Shown: positions 1 through 5,046 of the stretch, one piece after another | How the letters are laid out: every line of letters starts with the position of its first letter | Position numbering within the stretch: position 1 is the stretch's first letter | Program-made: the position numbers and the translations under genes | Source: SIG701 sp045123975 | Lineage (GTDB): Bacteria; Bacillota; Clostridia; Oscillospirales; CAG-272 | Direction: 5' to 3' | DNA length: 5,046 bases | Assembly: GCA_045123975.1 (NCBI GenBank) | Contig: JBGVKV010000099.1 | Location: 1-5,046, forward strand | Notes under the pieces: model-generated | The model's database searches: none | What the model saw: the letters and a program-made list of their open reading frames with translations, nothing else | What the model was told of the DNA's origin: nothing

Positions 1-497
1 GAACCATCCGTATTCCCGTGCATATGGTGGAGACGATCCATAAGGTATCCCGTGTGTCCCGCCAGCTGCTGCAGGAGAGAGGTCACGAGGCCTCCGCAGA
101 CGAGATCGCCGAGGTGATCGGTATGAGCCCCGAAAAGGTTCGTGAGATTATGAAGATCGCTCAGGATCCCGTGTCCTTGGAAACACCTATCGGTGAGGAA
201 GAGGACAGCCATCTCGGTGACTTCATTCCCGACGACGATTCCCCCGCTCCGGCAGATGCGGCCTCCTATGCGCTTCTGCGCGAACAACTCAGCGAGGTGC
301 TGCATACTTTGACTCCCCGTGAAGAGCATGTTCTGAAGCTTCGCTTCGGTTTGGACGACGGCAGAACCAGAACTTTGGAGGAAGTGGGTAAGGAATTCAA
401 CATTACCCGTGAGCGTATCCGCCAGATCGAGGCTAAGGCTCTCCGTAAGCTGCGCCATCCCAGCCGTTCCAAGCGACTGAAGGATTACCTGGATTGA
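1..497 (+). CDS. rpoD: RNA polymerase primary sigma factor (sigma-70/sigma-A), C-terminal part, 5' end outside window
   Basis: This is the last ~164 codons of the housekeeping sigma factor, which directs core RNA polymerase to -35/-10 promoters. The frame is open to the left edge: it reads TIRIPVHMVETI from base 3, the classic start of region 3, so the GTG at 18 is an internal valine and not a start. Region 3.1 follows. Next comes the region 3.2 finger, LETPIGEEEDSHLGDFIPDD at about 177-236, which in this family enters the active-site cleft. Region 4 begins with LTPREEHVLKLRFGL. The region 4.2 helix-turn-helix (about 375-452, TLEEVGKEFNITRERIRQIE) matches the sigma-70 family signature and reads the -35 element. 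The ending RSKRLKDYLD is typical of a complete sigma-A C-terminus, so the 3' end is intact. Sigma-A rather than an alternative sigma is supported by the finger and the canonical tail. A hairpin terminator lies 10 bases downstream. Confidence 0.97.
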   Translation, partial: TIRIPVHMVETIHKVSRVSRQLLQERGHEASADEIAEVIGMSPEKVREIMKIAQDPVSLETPIGEEEDSHLGDFIPDDDSPAPADAASYALLREQLSEVLHTLTPREEHVLKLRFGLDDGRTRTLEEVGKEFNITRERIRQIEAKALRKLRHPSRSKRLKDYLD

Positions 498-507
498 TTT
501 CGTGCTT

Positions 508-551
508 CTGTGCGGATTCTTTTGGTGAATCCGTACAGTTTGCTGCTTTGG
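508..551 (+). terminator. Probable intrinsic terminator of rpoD
   Basis: A 12-bp inverted repeat pairs CTGTGCGGATTC (508-519) with GAATCCGTACAG (527-538), with one G-U wobble and a 7-base loop TTTTGGT. The following tract (TTTGCTGCTTTGG) is only moderately T-rich, so termination may be incomplete. Its position 10 bases after the rpoD stop fits a 3'-end hairpin. Confidence 0.7.
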
Positions 552-554
552 CTA

Positions 555-617
555 TTGGTGCATCTTACCAAAACCAAGGTTGGAATCAACAAAACCGCGT
601 TTCCAAATTCGTTGATT
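555..617. repeat. Cluster of short overlapping inverted repeats in the rpoD-lipoprotein gap
   Basis: This non-coding stretch holds TTGGT (555-559)/ACCAA (567-571), TTGGAA (580-585)/TTCCAA (601-606) and AATCAAC (584-590)/GTTGATT (611-617). The last two share bases 584-585, so they cannot form together as hairpins. A CAAAACC heptamer occurs twice, at 569 and 590, 21 bp apart or about two helical turns. No ORF, tRNA or good promoter is seen here. The function is unknown. The repeats could be a 3'-end structure for rpoD read-through transcripts, protein-binding sites, or chance in AT-rich DNA. Confidence 0.35.
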
Positions 618-659
618 TAACACAAATAATATGCACGATGTGTGAATGAGTGCCGCGAG

Positions 660-696
660 ATCGGTGTGCCGATACCCCTTTGGGGGTGAAATATCG
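660..696. promoter_or_regulatory. Inverted repeats just upstream of the lipoprotein promoter, possible operator
   Basis: ATCGG (660-664) and CCGAT (669-673) form a dyad with a 4-base centre. An overlapping dyad ACCCC (674-678)/GGGGT (683-687) is flanked by CGATA (670-674) and TATCG (692-696). The block ends one base before the -35 hexamer at 698, where activators commonly bind. It lies upstream of the expected transcription start, so it would act as DNA rather than as a leader RNA of this gene. No known regulator site is recognised, and short dyads like these can arise by chance. Confidence 0.3.
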
Positions 697-697
697 C

Positions 698-726
698 TTG
701 ACATTCGAAGCGAAATCGTGTACAAT
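698..726 (+). promoter_or_regulatory. Sigma-A promoter of the lipoprotein gene
   Basis: The -35 hexamer TTGACA (698-703) is perfect. A 17-base spacer follows, then the -10 hexamer TACAAT (721-726), one mismatch from consensus. Transcription should start near 733, giving a 5' leader of about 54 bases before the ATG at 787. The promoter lies inside the longest open frame extending upstream of that ATG, which argues strongly against the upstream ATG at 646 as the start. Confidence 0.88.
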
Positions 727-770
727 ATTTTAAGATTGAGGGGCATTTTTTTGCCTGCGCGAAGTTATTT

Positions 771-776
771 AGGAGG
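771..776 (+). promoter_or_regulatory. Ribosome binding site that fixes the lipoprotein start
   Basis: A full AGGAGG Shine-Dalgarno lies 10 bases before the ATG at 787. The spacing is slightly long but usable. The TTG at 782 is closer but out of frame, running into a stop after two codons. Together with the promoter at 698-726 and the signal peptide beginning at 787, this supports ATG 787 as the start. Confidence 0.8.
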
Positions 777-786
777 ATCCCTTGAA

Positions 787-2481
787 ATGAAAAGAAAGCT
801 TGTATGTCTCTTGTTGGCGTTTGCAACCGTTTTTTCCTGCCTTGCATTTGCCGGCTGCTCCAAAGGAGCCGGAGATAAGACGGTAGACGGCACTACAACG
901 GACACGGCGTCCCTTACTACGGTTACGTTGACTTTGTGGCTCCCCACCGATGAGGACACCACGGAGGAGGCTATTCTCGCCGTACAGGAAGCTATCAATA
1001 AAATCACCAAGTCCAAATTTGAGACCGCTATCGAGCTGCACGCTATCCCTCGCGATGAGTACGCTGCAGCCATCGATGCGCGTATCACTGAGATAGAAGA
1101 CCATATCGCCTTCGAGGAAGAAGAAGCCAAGCGCAAGAGAGAAGAAGCAAAATCTCTGGCAGCGCAGGGCATCACTACCGCACCCGAGACCACTGCACCC
1201 GAAACCACCGCTCCCGAGGGAGAGGAAACCTACGTGAACGATATCGGTATGCAGATCCTCAAATATCCTGAGGTAGGCGAATACCAGATGGATATTTTCC
1301 TCGTTCAGGGATATGATAACTACGTTTCGTATATTGACCGCGAAGCACTGGCTGAATTGGACGAAGAGCTGGTCGGCGATGCAAAGATTCTGCGTCAGTA
1401 TATTTATCCCACGTTCCTTTCCAGCGCGAAGTATGACGGTATTACATACGCTATTCCCAACAACCACGCTGTTGGCGAGTTCCAGTACCTGCTGATCAAC
1501 AAGCGTCTGGTGGAGGAGCTTTATTGGAATCCTGCCGATCTTAAGACTCTTCTGAGATGTAAGGACTTCATTCTGGACGTGAAAGCACGCACGGACGTTG
1601 TTCCGTTCCTGGCACCCGATGATCTCAGCGGTATGCGCTTCTGGTCGGATGACGGATCCTTCTCCGTAATCACCTCCCAGATTCCTTCCACGCACAACCT
1701 CCTTACCTACTGCCCTCCCAGAAGCACTCTCGGTACCAAGGCCTATACGGATCTTGTGTACTTTATGAAGGTCATGGAAGAGAACAACTGTGTGGTTACC
1801 GATCCTTCCTCTGTTGAGGAGTTCGGCGTGGCCGTTCTTTCGGGCGATCCTTCCATCGCAGCGAAGTATGAGGATGAGTATTACGTTTCCGTATACCAGA
1901 CTCCCTCCTTCGGCTTTGATGACGTATACGGCAACATGTTTGCTGTAAGCAGCTATACCAAGAACGTAAACCGTTCCATGGAGATCATCACTGCACTGAA
2001 TACCGATCCTGAATTGCGCACCATTCTTCAGTACGGTGTGGAAGACAAGCACTGGAAGGTTAATGAAGAAAATCCCGACGTGATCGACGTGATCAGTGAC
2101 GATTACAAGATGAACATTCTTGAGACCGGTAACGTCTATATGACCTATCCCGCAGCCGGCGTATCCAAGGACGTTTGGGAGTACAGCAAGACCCAGAACC
2201 TGGCCAGCCAGGTATCTCCTTACTTCGGATTTAATCTTGCTGACTGTGACACAACTGAGATTGATGAGTATCTGGTACAGTTGGAGCAGTATTCCAAGGA
2301 TATTTACGATCGCATTGAAGCTATGAGCGCACAGGAATTCTCCGACAACCTGTCTGCTTTGAGAAAAGAAGTGAATTCTAACGAGGTAGTTCTCCGACTG
2401 CTGAGCCAGGAAGACTCTGTCAGCCTTTACTCCCTGTATTTTGACTTCTTTACCGATAATGGCGGTACCCTTGAAGACTAA
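787..2481 (+). CDS. Extracellular solute-binding lipoprotein (ABC-importer type), with a charged-helix and TTAPE-repeat insertion
   Basis: The 564-residue product is probably a membrane-anchored substrate-binding protein that captures a solute outside the cell for an ABC importer. Residues 1-23 form a lipoprotein signal peptide: MKRK, a hydrophobic core, then AFAG before Cys24, the predicted lipidated residue. A flexible Gly/Ser/Thr-rich stretch leads to TVTLTLWLPTDE (about 45-56), a first strand typical of family 1 solute-binding proteins. The helix EEAILAVQEAINKIT and YDGITYAIPNN (216-226) are also characteristic. Residues about 100-128 are highly charged and probably helical or coiled. They are followed by three TTAPE repeats (130-144), interrupting the usual N-terminal lobe before MDIFLVQGYDNYVSYI. 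The C-terminal part (SPYFGFNLADCDTTEIDEYL, then a helix with YSKDIYDRIEAM) resembles lipoproteins assigned to carbohydrate or peptide uptake. The substrate cannot be read from sequence. No permease or ATPase gene is adjacent, and the gene has its own promoter and terminator. The family call is fairly firm; the transport role is inferred. Confidence 0.8.
   Translation: MKRKLVCLLLAFATVFSCLAFAGCSKGAGDKTVDGTTTDTASLTTVTLTLWLPTDEDTTEEAILAVQEAINKITKSKFETAIELHAIPRDEYAAAIDARITEIEDHIAFEEEEAKRKREEAKSLAAQGITTAPETTAPETTAPEGEETYVNDIGMQILKYPEVGEYQMDIFLVQGYDNYVSYIDREALAELDEELVGDAKILRQYIYPTFLSSAKYDGITYAIPNNHAVGEFQYLLINKRLVEELYWNPADLKTLLRCKDFILDVKARTDVVPFLAPDDLSGMRFWSDDGSFSVITSQIPSTHNLLTYCPPRSTLGTKAYTDLVYFMKVMEENNCVVTDPSSVEEFGVAVLSGDPSIAAKYEDEYYVSVYQTPSFGFDDVYGNMFAVSSYTKNVNRSMEIITALNTDPELRTILQYGVEDKHWKVNEENPDVIDVISDDYKMNILETGNVYMTYPAAGVSKDVWEYSKTQNLASQVSPYFGFNLADCDTTEIDEYLVQLEQYSKDIYDRIEAMSAQEFSDNLSALRKEVNSNEVVLRLLSQEDSVSLYSLYFDFFTDNGGTLED
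1174..1218 (+). repeat. Three 15-bp tandem repeats encoding TTAPE
   Basis: Three in-frame copies of a 15-bp unit encode TTAPE-TTAPE-TTAPE (residues 130-144 of the lipoprotein). They differ only at synonymous third positions (ACT/ACC, GCA/GCT, GAG/GAA). Such Thr/Pro-rich units usually form an extended, flexible linker and can vary in copy number by slippage. The synonymous differences imply the array is not freshly duplicated. Confidence 0.85.
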
Positions 2482-2486
2482 GATTT

Positions 2487-2519
2487 CAAAAAGAGTCCGG
2501 TTTTCCGGACTCTTTTTTT
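2487..2519 (+). terminator. Strong intrinsic terminator after the lipoprotein gene
   Basis: AGAGTCCGG (2492-2500) pairs perfectly with CCGGACTCT (2505-2513) around a TTTT loop. A run of seven T (2513-2519) follows. The upstream A-run extends the stem through A-T pairs and could make the hairpin work in both directions. It begins six bases after the TAA and insulates the rpsB locus from lipoprotein transcription. Confidence 0.95.
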
Positions 2520-2568
2520 GCGTTTTTTGTCCGTAAATGTAAATATTTTGTTAATATCAAAAAATGCA

Positions 2569-2597
2569 TTGCATTATTATATTTATTATGGTATAAT
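2569..2597 (+). promoter_or_regulatory. Strong extended -10 promoter of rpsB-tsf
   Basis: TTGCAT (2569-2574), a 17-base spacer and a perfect TATAAT (2592-2597) make up the promoter. A TG at 2589-2590 adds an extended -10 element. About 30 bases upstream of the -35 are almost all A/T (roughly 2537-2568) and could serve as an UP element, as is common for ribosomal protein promoters. Transcription should begin near 2603-2604, leaving a leader of about 145 bases. Confidence 0.9.
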
Positions 2598-2603
2598 ACC
2601 AAA

Positions 2604-2747
2604 GCATGTGCGGAAATCGCACATAGCACACACACGCTTGTGACGGCGCCTGACGGTGCTGCGCGGTAAAGATAAAGTTTACCGATGCCAATGGCTGCAG
2701 TTCAGACGCTTTCGCGTGGCGGAAAATAACCGTAAGGAGAAAAAATC
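2604..2747 (+). promoter_or_regulatory. Structured 5' leader of rpsB, candidate S2 autoregulatory RNA
   Basis: The leader is long for a housekeeping gene and folds by eye into several elements. ATGTGCG (2606-2612) pairs with CGCACAT (2618-2624) at the very 5' end. CGGTAAA (2664-2670) pairs with TTTACCG (2678-2684) around the loop GATAAAG. That hairpin can be enclosed by CTGA (2650-2653)/TCAG (2702-2705) and GCTGC (2658-2662)/GCAGT (2697-2701, one G-U). A small ACGC/GCGT hairpin sits at 2706-2717. The Shine-Dalgarno TAAGGAG (2733-2739) lies after these, 8 bases before the ATG. I see no terminator hairpin, so control, if any, would more likely be at translation. In E. coli, S2 represses its own operon through the rpsB leader. 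Whether this unrelated-looking RNA does the same is inference. Confidence 0.5.
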
Positions 2748-3488
2748 ATGGCAATTGTAAGCATTAAGCAGCTTCTGGAAGCCGGTGTACACTTCGGTCA
2801 CCACACCAGACGCTGGAACCCCAAGATGGCAGAGTACATCTTCACCGAGCGTAACGGCATCTACATCATCGACCTGCAGAAGACCATCAAGAAGTTTGAA
2901 GAGGCGTACATGTACGTCCGCGACGTTGCTGCTCAGGGCGGCACCGTTCTGTTCGTTGGCACCAAGAAGCAGGCTGCTGACGCTATCCGCGAAGAGGCAG
3001 AGCGCTGCGGTATGTACTATGTAAACGTACGTTGGCTCGGCGGTATGCTGACCAACTACAAGACCATTCGTCAGAGCATCAACCGTCTGAACTCGCTGGA
3101 GAAGATGCAGGAGGACGGCACTTTCGATATGCTTCCTAAGAAGGAAGTTGCACAGCTGCAGAAGGAAATGTACAACCTGGAGAAGAATCTGGGCGGTATC
3201 AAGAACATGCAGGGCATTCCTTCCGCTATCTTCATCGTTGACCCCCGCAAGGAGCACAACGCTGTTCTGGAAGCAAAGAAGCTGGGCATTCCCGTTGTTG
3301 CTATCGTGGATACCAACTGCGATCCCGACGATGCTGACTACATCATTCCCGGTAACGATGACGCAATCCGCGCTATCCGTCTGATCTCCTCTGTTCTCGC
3401 TGACGCTGTTATCGAGGGCAAGCAGGGTGAGCAGCTCACCGAGGGTGAGGCAGCTGAGGCTGAAGCGACCGAAGACGCTAACAACTAA
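2748..3488 (+). CDS. rpsB: 30S ribosomal protein S2
   Basis: S2 is a 246-residue small-subunit protein that joins late in 30S assembly at the head-body junction, near S1/mRNA in organisms with S1. The N-terminus (MAIVSIKQLLEAGVHFGHHT, then RRWNPKMAEYIF) is the hallmark S2 opening. GTVLFVGTKKQA (65-76) and RWLGGMLTNYKTI (95-107) are family blocks. The second family signature is PSAIFIVDPRKEHNAVLEAK (158-177). Residues ~108-150 form the long charged coiled-coil hairpin typical of S2. The length is normal. The tail after about residue 225 is Glu/Ala-rich and acidic, a variable region in the family. The start has a TAAGGAG Shine-Dalgarno 8 bases upstream. The gene is first in an operon with tsf, with a 27-base gap and no terminator between them. 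Confidence 0.99.
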   Translation: MAIVSIKQLLEAGVHFGHHTRRWNPKMAEYIFTERNGIYIIDLQKTIKKFEEAYMYVRDVAAQGGTVLFVGTKKQAADAIREEAERCGMYYVNVRWLGGMLTNYKTIRQSINRLNSLEKMQEDGTFDMLPKKEVAQLQKEMYNLEKNLGGIKNMQGIPSAIFIVDPRKEHNAVLEAKKLGIPVVAIVDTNCDPDDADYIIPGNDDAIRAIRLISSVLADAVIEGKQGEQLTEGEAAEAEATEDANN

Positions 3489-3515
3489 TCTGTTTATTTA
3501 CGGAGGATATATAAA

Positions 3516-4448
3516 ATGGCAGCTATTACCGCAAAAATGGTAGCCGATCTCCGCGCGCAGACCGGCTGCGGCATGATGGAGTGCAAGAAGGCACTCACCG
3601 CTTCCAATGGTGACTTCGATGAGGCCGTAAAGGTTCTCCGCGAGAAGGGTCTGGCTGTTGCCGCTAAGAAGGCAACCCGTATCGCTTCCGAGGGCGTTGT
3701 TGATATTATGCTCTCCGAGGATGGCAAGACCGCCGCTATGATCGAAGTAAATGCTGAGACCGACTTCGTAGCTAAGAATGAGAAGTTCCAGGAGTTCGTT
3801 CGCGGCCTTCTGAAGACTATCATCGCTCACAGACCTGCAGACGTTGCAGCTCTGAACACCCTGCCTTATCCGGATTCCGACTTTACCGTTGAGGGCAAGC
3901 TGAAGGACATGATCTTCACCATCGGTGAGAACATGAACATCCGCCGCTTCCTCATCGTGGACGGTATCCTGAGCACCTACATCCACGGTAAGGGCACTAC
4001 CGGTGTTATCATCAACTTCGAGGCTGATGACGTTTGCGCAAGCAACCCCGGCTTTGCTGAGTTCGCAAAGAATATCGCACTGCAGGTTGCTGCAATGCCC
4101 GTTCTGTACCTGAACAAGGAGTCCGTTCCCGCCGCTGATCTGGAAGCTGAGAAGCAGATCCAGCTCACTATGATGAAGAACGATCCCAAGAACGCAAACA
4201 AGCCCGAGAGCATCCTCGAGAAGATGATCATGGGTAAGATGAACAAGTTCTACGAGAAGAACTGCCTGACCGAGCAGTCCTACGTTAAGGACGACAACCT
4301 TTCCGTTGCACAGTACGTTGCTGCAACCGCTAAGGAGTTCGGCGGCAATATCTCCATCAAGGGCTTCTCCATCTATGAGAGAGGCGAAGGCCTTGAGAAG
4401 AAGGAAGACAATTTCGCTGAAGAAATTGCCAGCATGATGAAGAACTAA
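3516..4448 (+). CDS. tsf: Translation elongation factor Ts
   Basis: EF-Ts is the cytoplasmic nucleotide exchange factor that releases GDP from EF-Tu. The product has 310 residues, somewhat longer than the usual 280-300. The N-terminal UBA-like domain carries the first signature, LRAQTGCGMMECKKAL (12-27). The second signature, EVNAETDFVAKN (77-88), contains the TDFV segment whose Asp-Phe inserts into EF-Tu near the Mg2+ site. The residue before ETDF is Ala, where Cys or Ser is more common. The two core subdomains follow (IGENMNIRRF at 136-145). PESILEKMIMGKMNKFYEKN and LTEQSYVKDDNLSV are typical of the C-terminal part, and the end is FSIYERGEGLEKKEDNFAEE. The start has GGAGG (3502-3506) 9 bases upstream. 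The gene is co-transcribed with rpsB, the standard arrangement, and is followed at once by a strong terminator. Confidence 0.99.
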   Translation: MAAITAKMVADLRAQTGCGMMECKKALTASNGDFDEAVKVLREKGLAVAAKKATRIASEGVVDIMLSEDGKTAAMIEVNAETDFVAKNEKFQEFVRGLLKTIIAHRPADVAALNTLPYPDSDFTVEGKLKDMIFTIGENMNIRRFLIVDGILSTYIHGKGTTGVIINFEADDVCASNPGFAEFAKNIALQVAAMPVLYLNKESVPAADLEAEKQIQLTMMKNDPKNANKPESILEKMIMGKMNKFYEKNCLTEQSYVKDDNLSVAQYVAATAKEFGGNISIKGFSIYERGEGLEKKEDNFAEEIASMMKN

Positions 4449-4455
4449 TTGCCTG

Positions 4456-4490
4456 AAACCCGTCGGCATAAAAATGCCGACGGGTTTTTT
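4456..4490 (+). terminator. Strong intrinsic terminator of the rpsB-tsf operon
   Basis: A perfect 14-bp stem pairs AAACCCGTCGGCAT (4456-4469) with ATGCCGACGGGTTT (4474-4487) around an AAAA loop. The T-run spans 4485-4490. It begins eight bases after the tsf stop and should end nearly all rpsB-tsf transcripts before pyrH. Confidence 0.96.
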
Positions 4491-4509
4491 GCGAATTTAC
4501 AGAAGTATA

Positions 4510-4538
4510 TTTACAAATCCGTTATTTTAGGGTAAAAT
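4510..4538 (+). promoter_or_regulatory. Sigma-A promoter of pyrH
   Basis: TTTACA (4510-4515), a 17-base spacer and TAAAAT (4533-4538) each differ from consensus by one base. The expected start is near 4545, giving a short leader of about 26 bases with room for little besides the Shine-Dalgarno. A second A/T-rich -10-like sequence (TATATT, 4547-4552) lacks a -35 partner at the right distance. Confidence 0.8.
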
Positions 4539-4570
4539 ATATACGTTATATTATGTAAGGAGGCACATAT

Positions 4571-5046
4571 ATGCCCACACCCGTTTACCGCCGCGTTTTG
4601 TTGAAACTGTCCGGCGAAGCCTTGAAAAATGATGCTCCATCCATTTTGGATTTTTCTTATATGGACACCGTGGTTGAGCAGATCAAAGACTGCGTTAATT
4701 CCGGCGTGCAGGTTGCCATTGTTATCGGTGCCGGAAACATCTGGCGCGGCGCAAGAGGAACGGATGTGAACCGTACTCGCGCTGATCATATGGGTATGCT
4801 GGCCACCGTAATCAATTCCATTGGCATGAAGGACGCTTTGGTCCGTGCAGGACTGGATGCCCACGTTATGACACCCGTTATGATGGAGACCTTCACGGAG
4901 CCTTACCTTTGCGATAAGGCTGTGGAGTATCTGGAAAAGGGAAGTGTGGTTATTCTGGCAGGCGGATCCGGCGCCCCCTTCTTCTCCACCGATACGGCGG
5001 CTGTGCTTCGCGCGGCAGAGATCGGTGCCGATGTAACCCTGATGGC
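4571..5046 (+). CDS. pyrH: UMP kinase (uridylate kinase), N-terminal part, cut by the right window edge
   Basis: PyrH phosphorylates UMP to UDP using ATP in de novo pyrimidine synthesis. It belongs to the amino acid kinase fold and acts as a cytoplasmic hexamer, usually inhibited by UTP and activated by GTP. The window holds 158 complete codons of an expected ~235-245. Visible family blocks are RRVLLKLSGEAL (7-18, with the catalytic Lys12), VAIVIGAGNIWRG (48-60), ADHMGMLATVIN (71-82), PVMMETFTEPY (102-112) and the nucleotide-site stretch VVILAGGSGAPFFSTDTAA (126-144), followed by LRAAEIGADVTLM. Two glycine-rich loops differ from the common form: GAGN replaces GGGN, and GGSGAPFFS replaces GGTGNPFFT. 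The start ATG has AAGGAGG (4557-4563) 7 bases upstream. The gene follows tsf as in many bacteria but has its own promoter. A downstream frr would be expected but is out of view. Confidence 0.97.
   Translation, partial: MPTPVYRRVLLKLSGEALKNDAPSILDFSYMDTVVEQIKDCVNSGVQVAIVIGAGNIWRGARGTDVNRTRADHMGMLATVINSIGMKDALVRAGLDAHVMTPVMMETFTEPYLCDKAVEYLEKGSVVILAGGSGAPFFSTDTAAVLRAAEIGADVTLM

Noticed and set aside
18..497. GTG at 18 as a start for a short sigma-like protein
   Set aside because: The reading frame stays open to base 3 with region 3 residues TIRIPV, so the gene begins outside the window.
646..786. Upstream extension of the lipoprotein frame starting at ATG 646
   Set aside because: The promoter at 698-726 and the AGGAGG at 771-776 lie inside it, no ribosome binding site precedes 646, and a clean lipoprotein signal peptide begins at 787.
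1174..1218. CRISPR-like or mobile-element repeat
   Set aside because: The units are adjacent 15-bp in-frame codon repeats with no spacers, inside a coding region; they encode a protein linker.
769..2052. 427-codon open frame on the - strand across the lipoprotein gene
   Set aside because: It lies almost wholly antisense to a well-supported gene, has no recognisable domain and is rich in Val/Leu/Ile as antisense shadows usually are. It is an effect of codon bias on the real strand.
2604..2747. Riboswitch or T-box in the rpsB leader
   Set aside because: No T-box sequence, known aptamer core or terminator/antiterminator pair is recognisable; a ribosomal-protein leader is the simpler reading.
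2679..3257. 192-codon open frame on the - strand across rpsB
   Set aside because: It is a shadow of the highly codon-biased rpsB and has no supporting signals.
3498..4469. 323-codon open frame on the - strand across tsf
   Set aside because: It is antisense to an unmistakable EF-Ts gene and its start would lie inside the terminator hairpin. No family resemblance is seen.
4511..4864. 117-codon open frame on the - strand over the pyrH start
   Set aside because: It is antisense to pyrH, whose + strand frame has a promoter, a Shine-Dalgarno and clear UMP kinase motifs.

Overview
The window is a stretch of housekeeping chromosome, all on the + strand, from what looks like a Gram-positive anaerobe of the class Clostridia, plausibly an Oscillospirales/Ruminococcaceae-like gut lineage. 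This placement is inferred from protein style: the sigma-A C-terminus, a Clostridia-type lipoprotein with a Thr/Ala/Pro/Glu linker, strong AGGAGG-type ribosome binding sites and consensus sigma-A promoters. No marker here fixes the genus.

Layout. (1) Bases 1-497 are the 3' end of the primary sigma factor gene rpoD, followed by a hairpin terminator. (2) Bases 498-786 are intergenic, with several small inverted repeats and then a near-perfect promoter (TTGACA, 17 bp, TACAAT). (3) Bases 787-2481 encode a 564-residue lipoprotein resembling extracellular solute-binding proteins of ABC importers. It is transcribed alone and closed by a strong intrinsic terminator. (4) Bases 2520-2747 hold an AT-rich region, an extended -10 promoter and a roughly 145-nt structured leader. 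(5) rpsB (S2) and tsf (EF-Ts) form a two-gene operon closed by a very strong terminator. (6) A separate promoter drives pyrH (UMP kinase), which runs off the right edge.

How the parts relate. rpoD, rpsB, tsf and pyrH serve transcription, translation and pyrimidine nucleotide supply. The rpsB-tsf-pyrH order is widely conserved in bacteria, but here pyrH is separated from tsf by a terminator and has its own promoter. The lipoprotein is the accessory piece. It has no permease or ATPase beside it and sits as a self-contained transcription unit between two core loci. The most interesting points are a charged helix plus TTAPE-repeat insertion inside its predicted N-terminal lobe, and the folded rpsB leader, a candidate autoregulatory element. 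I see no mobile element, CRISPR array, tRNA, rRNA or clearly new multi-gene system.
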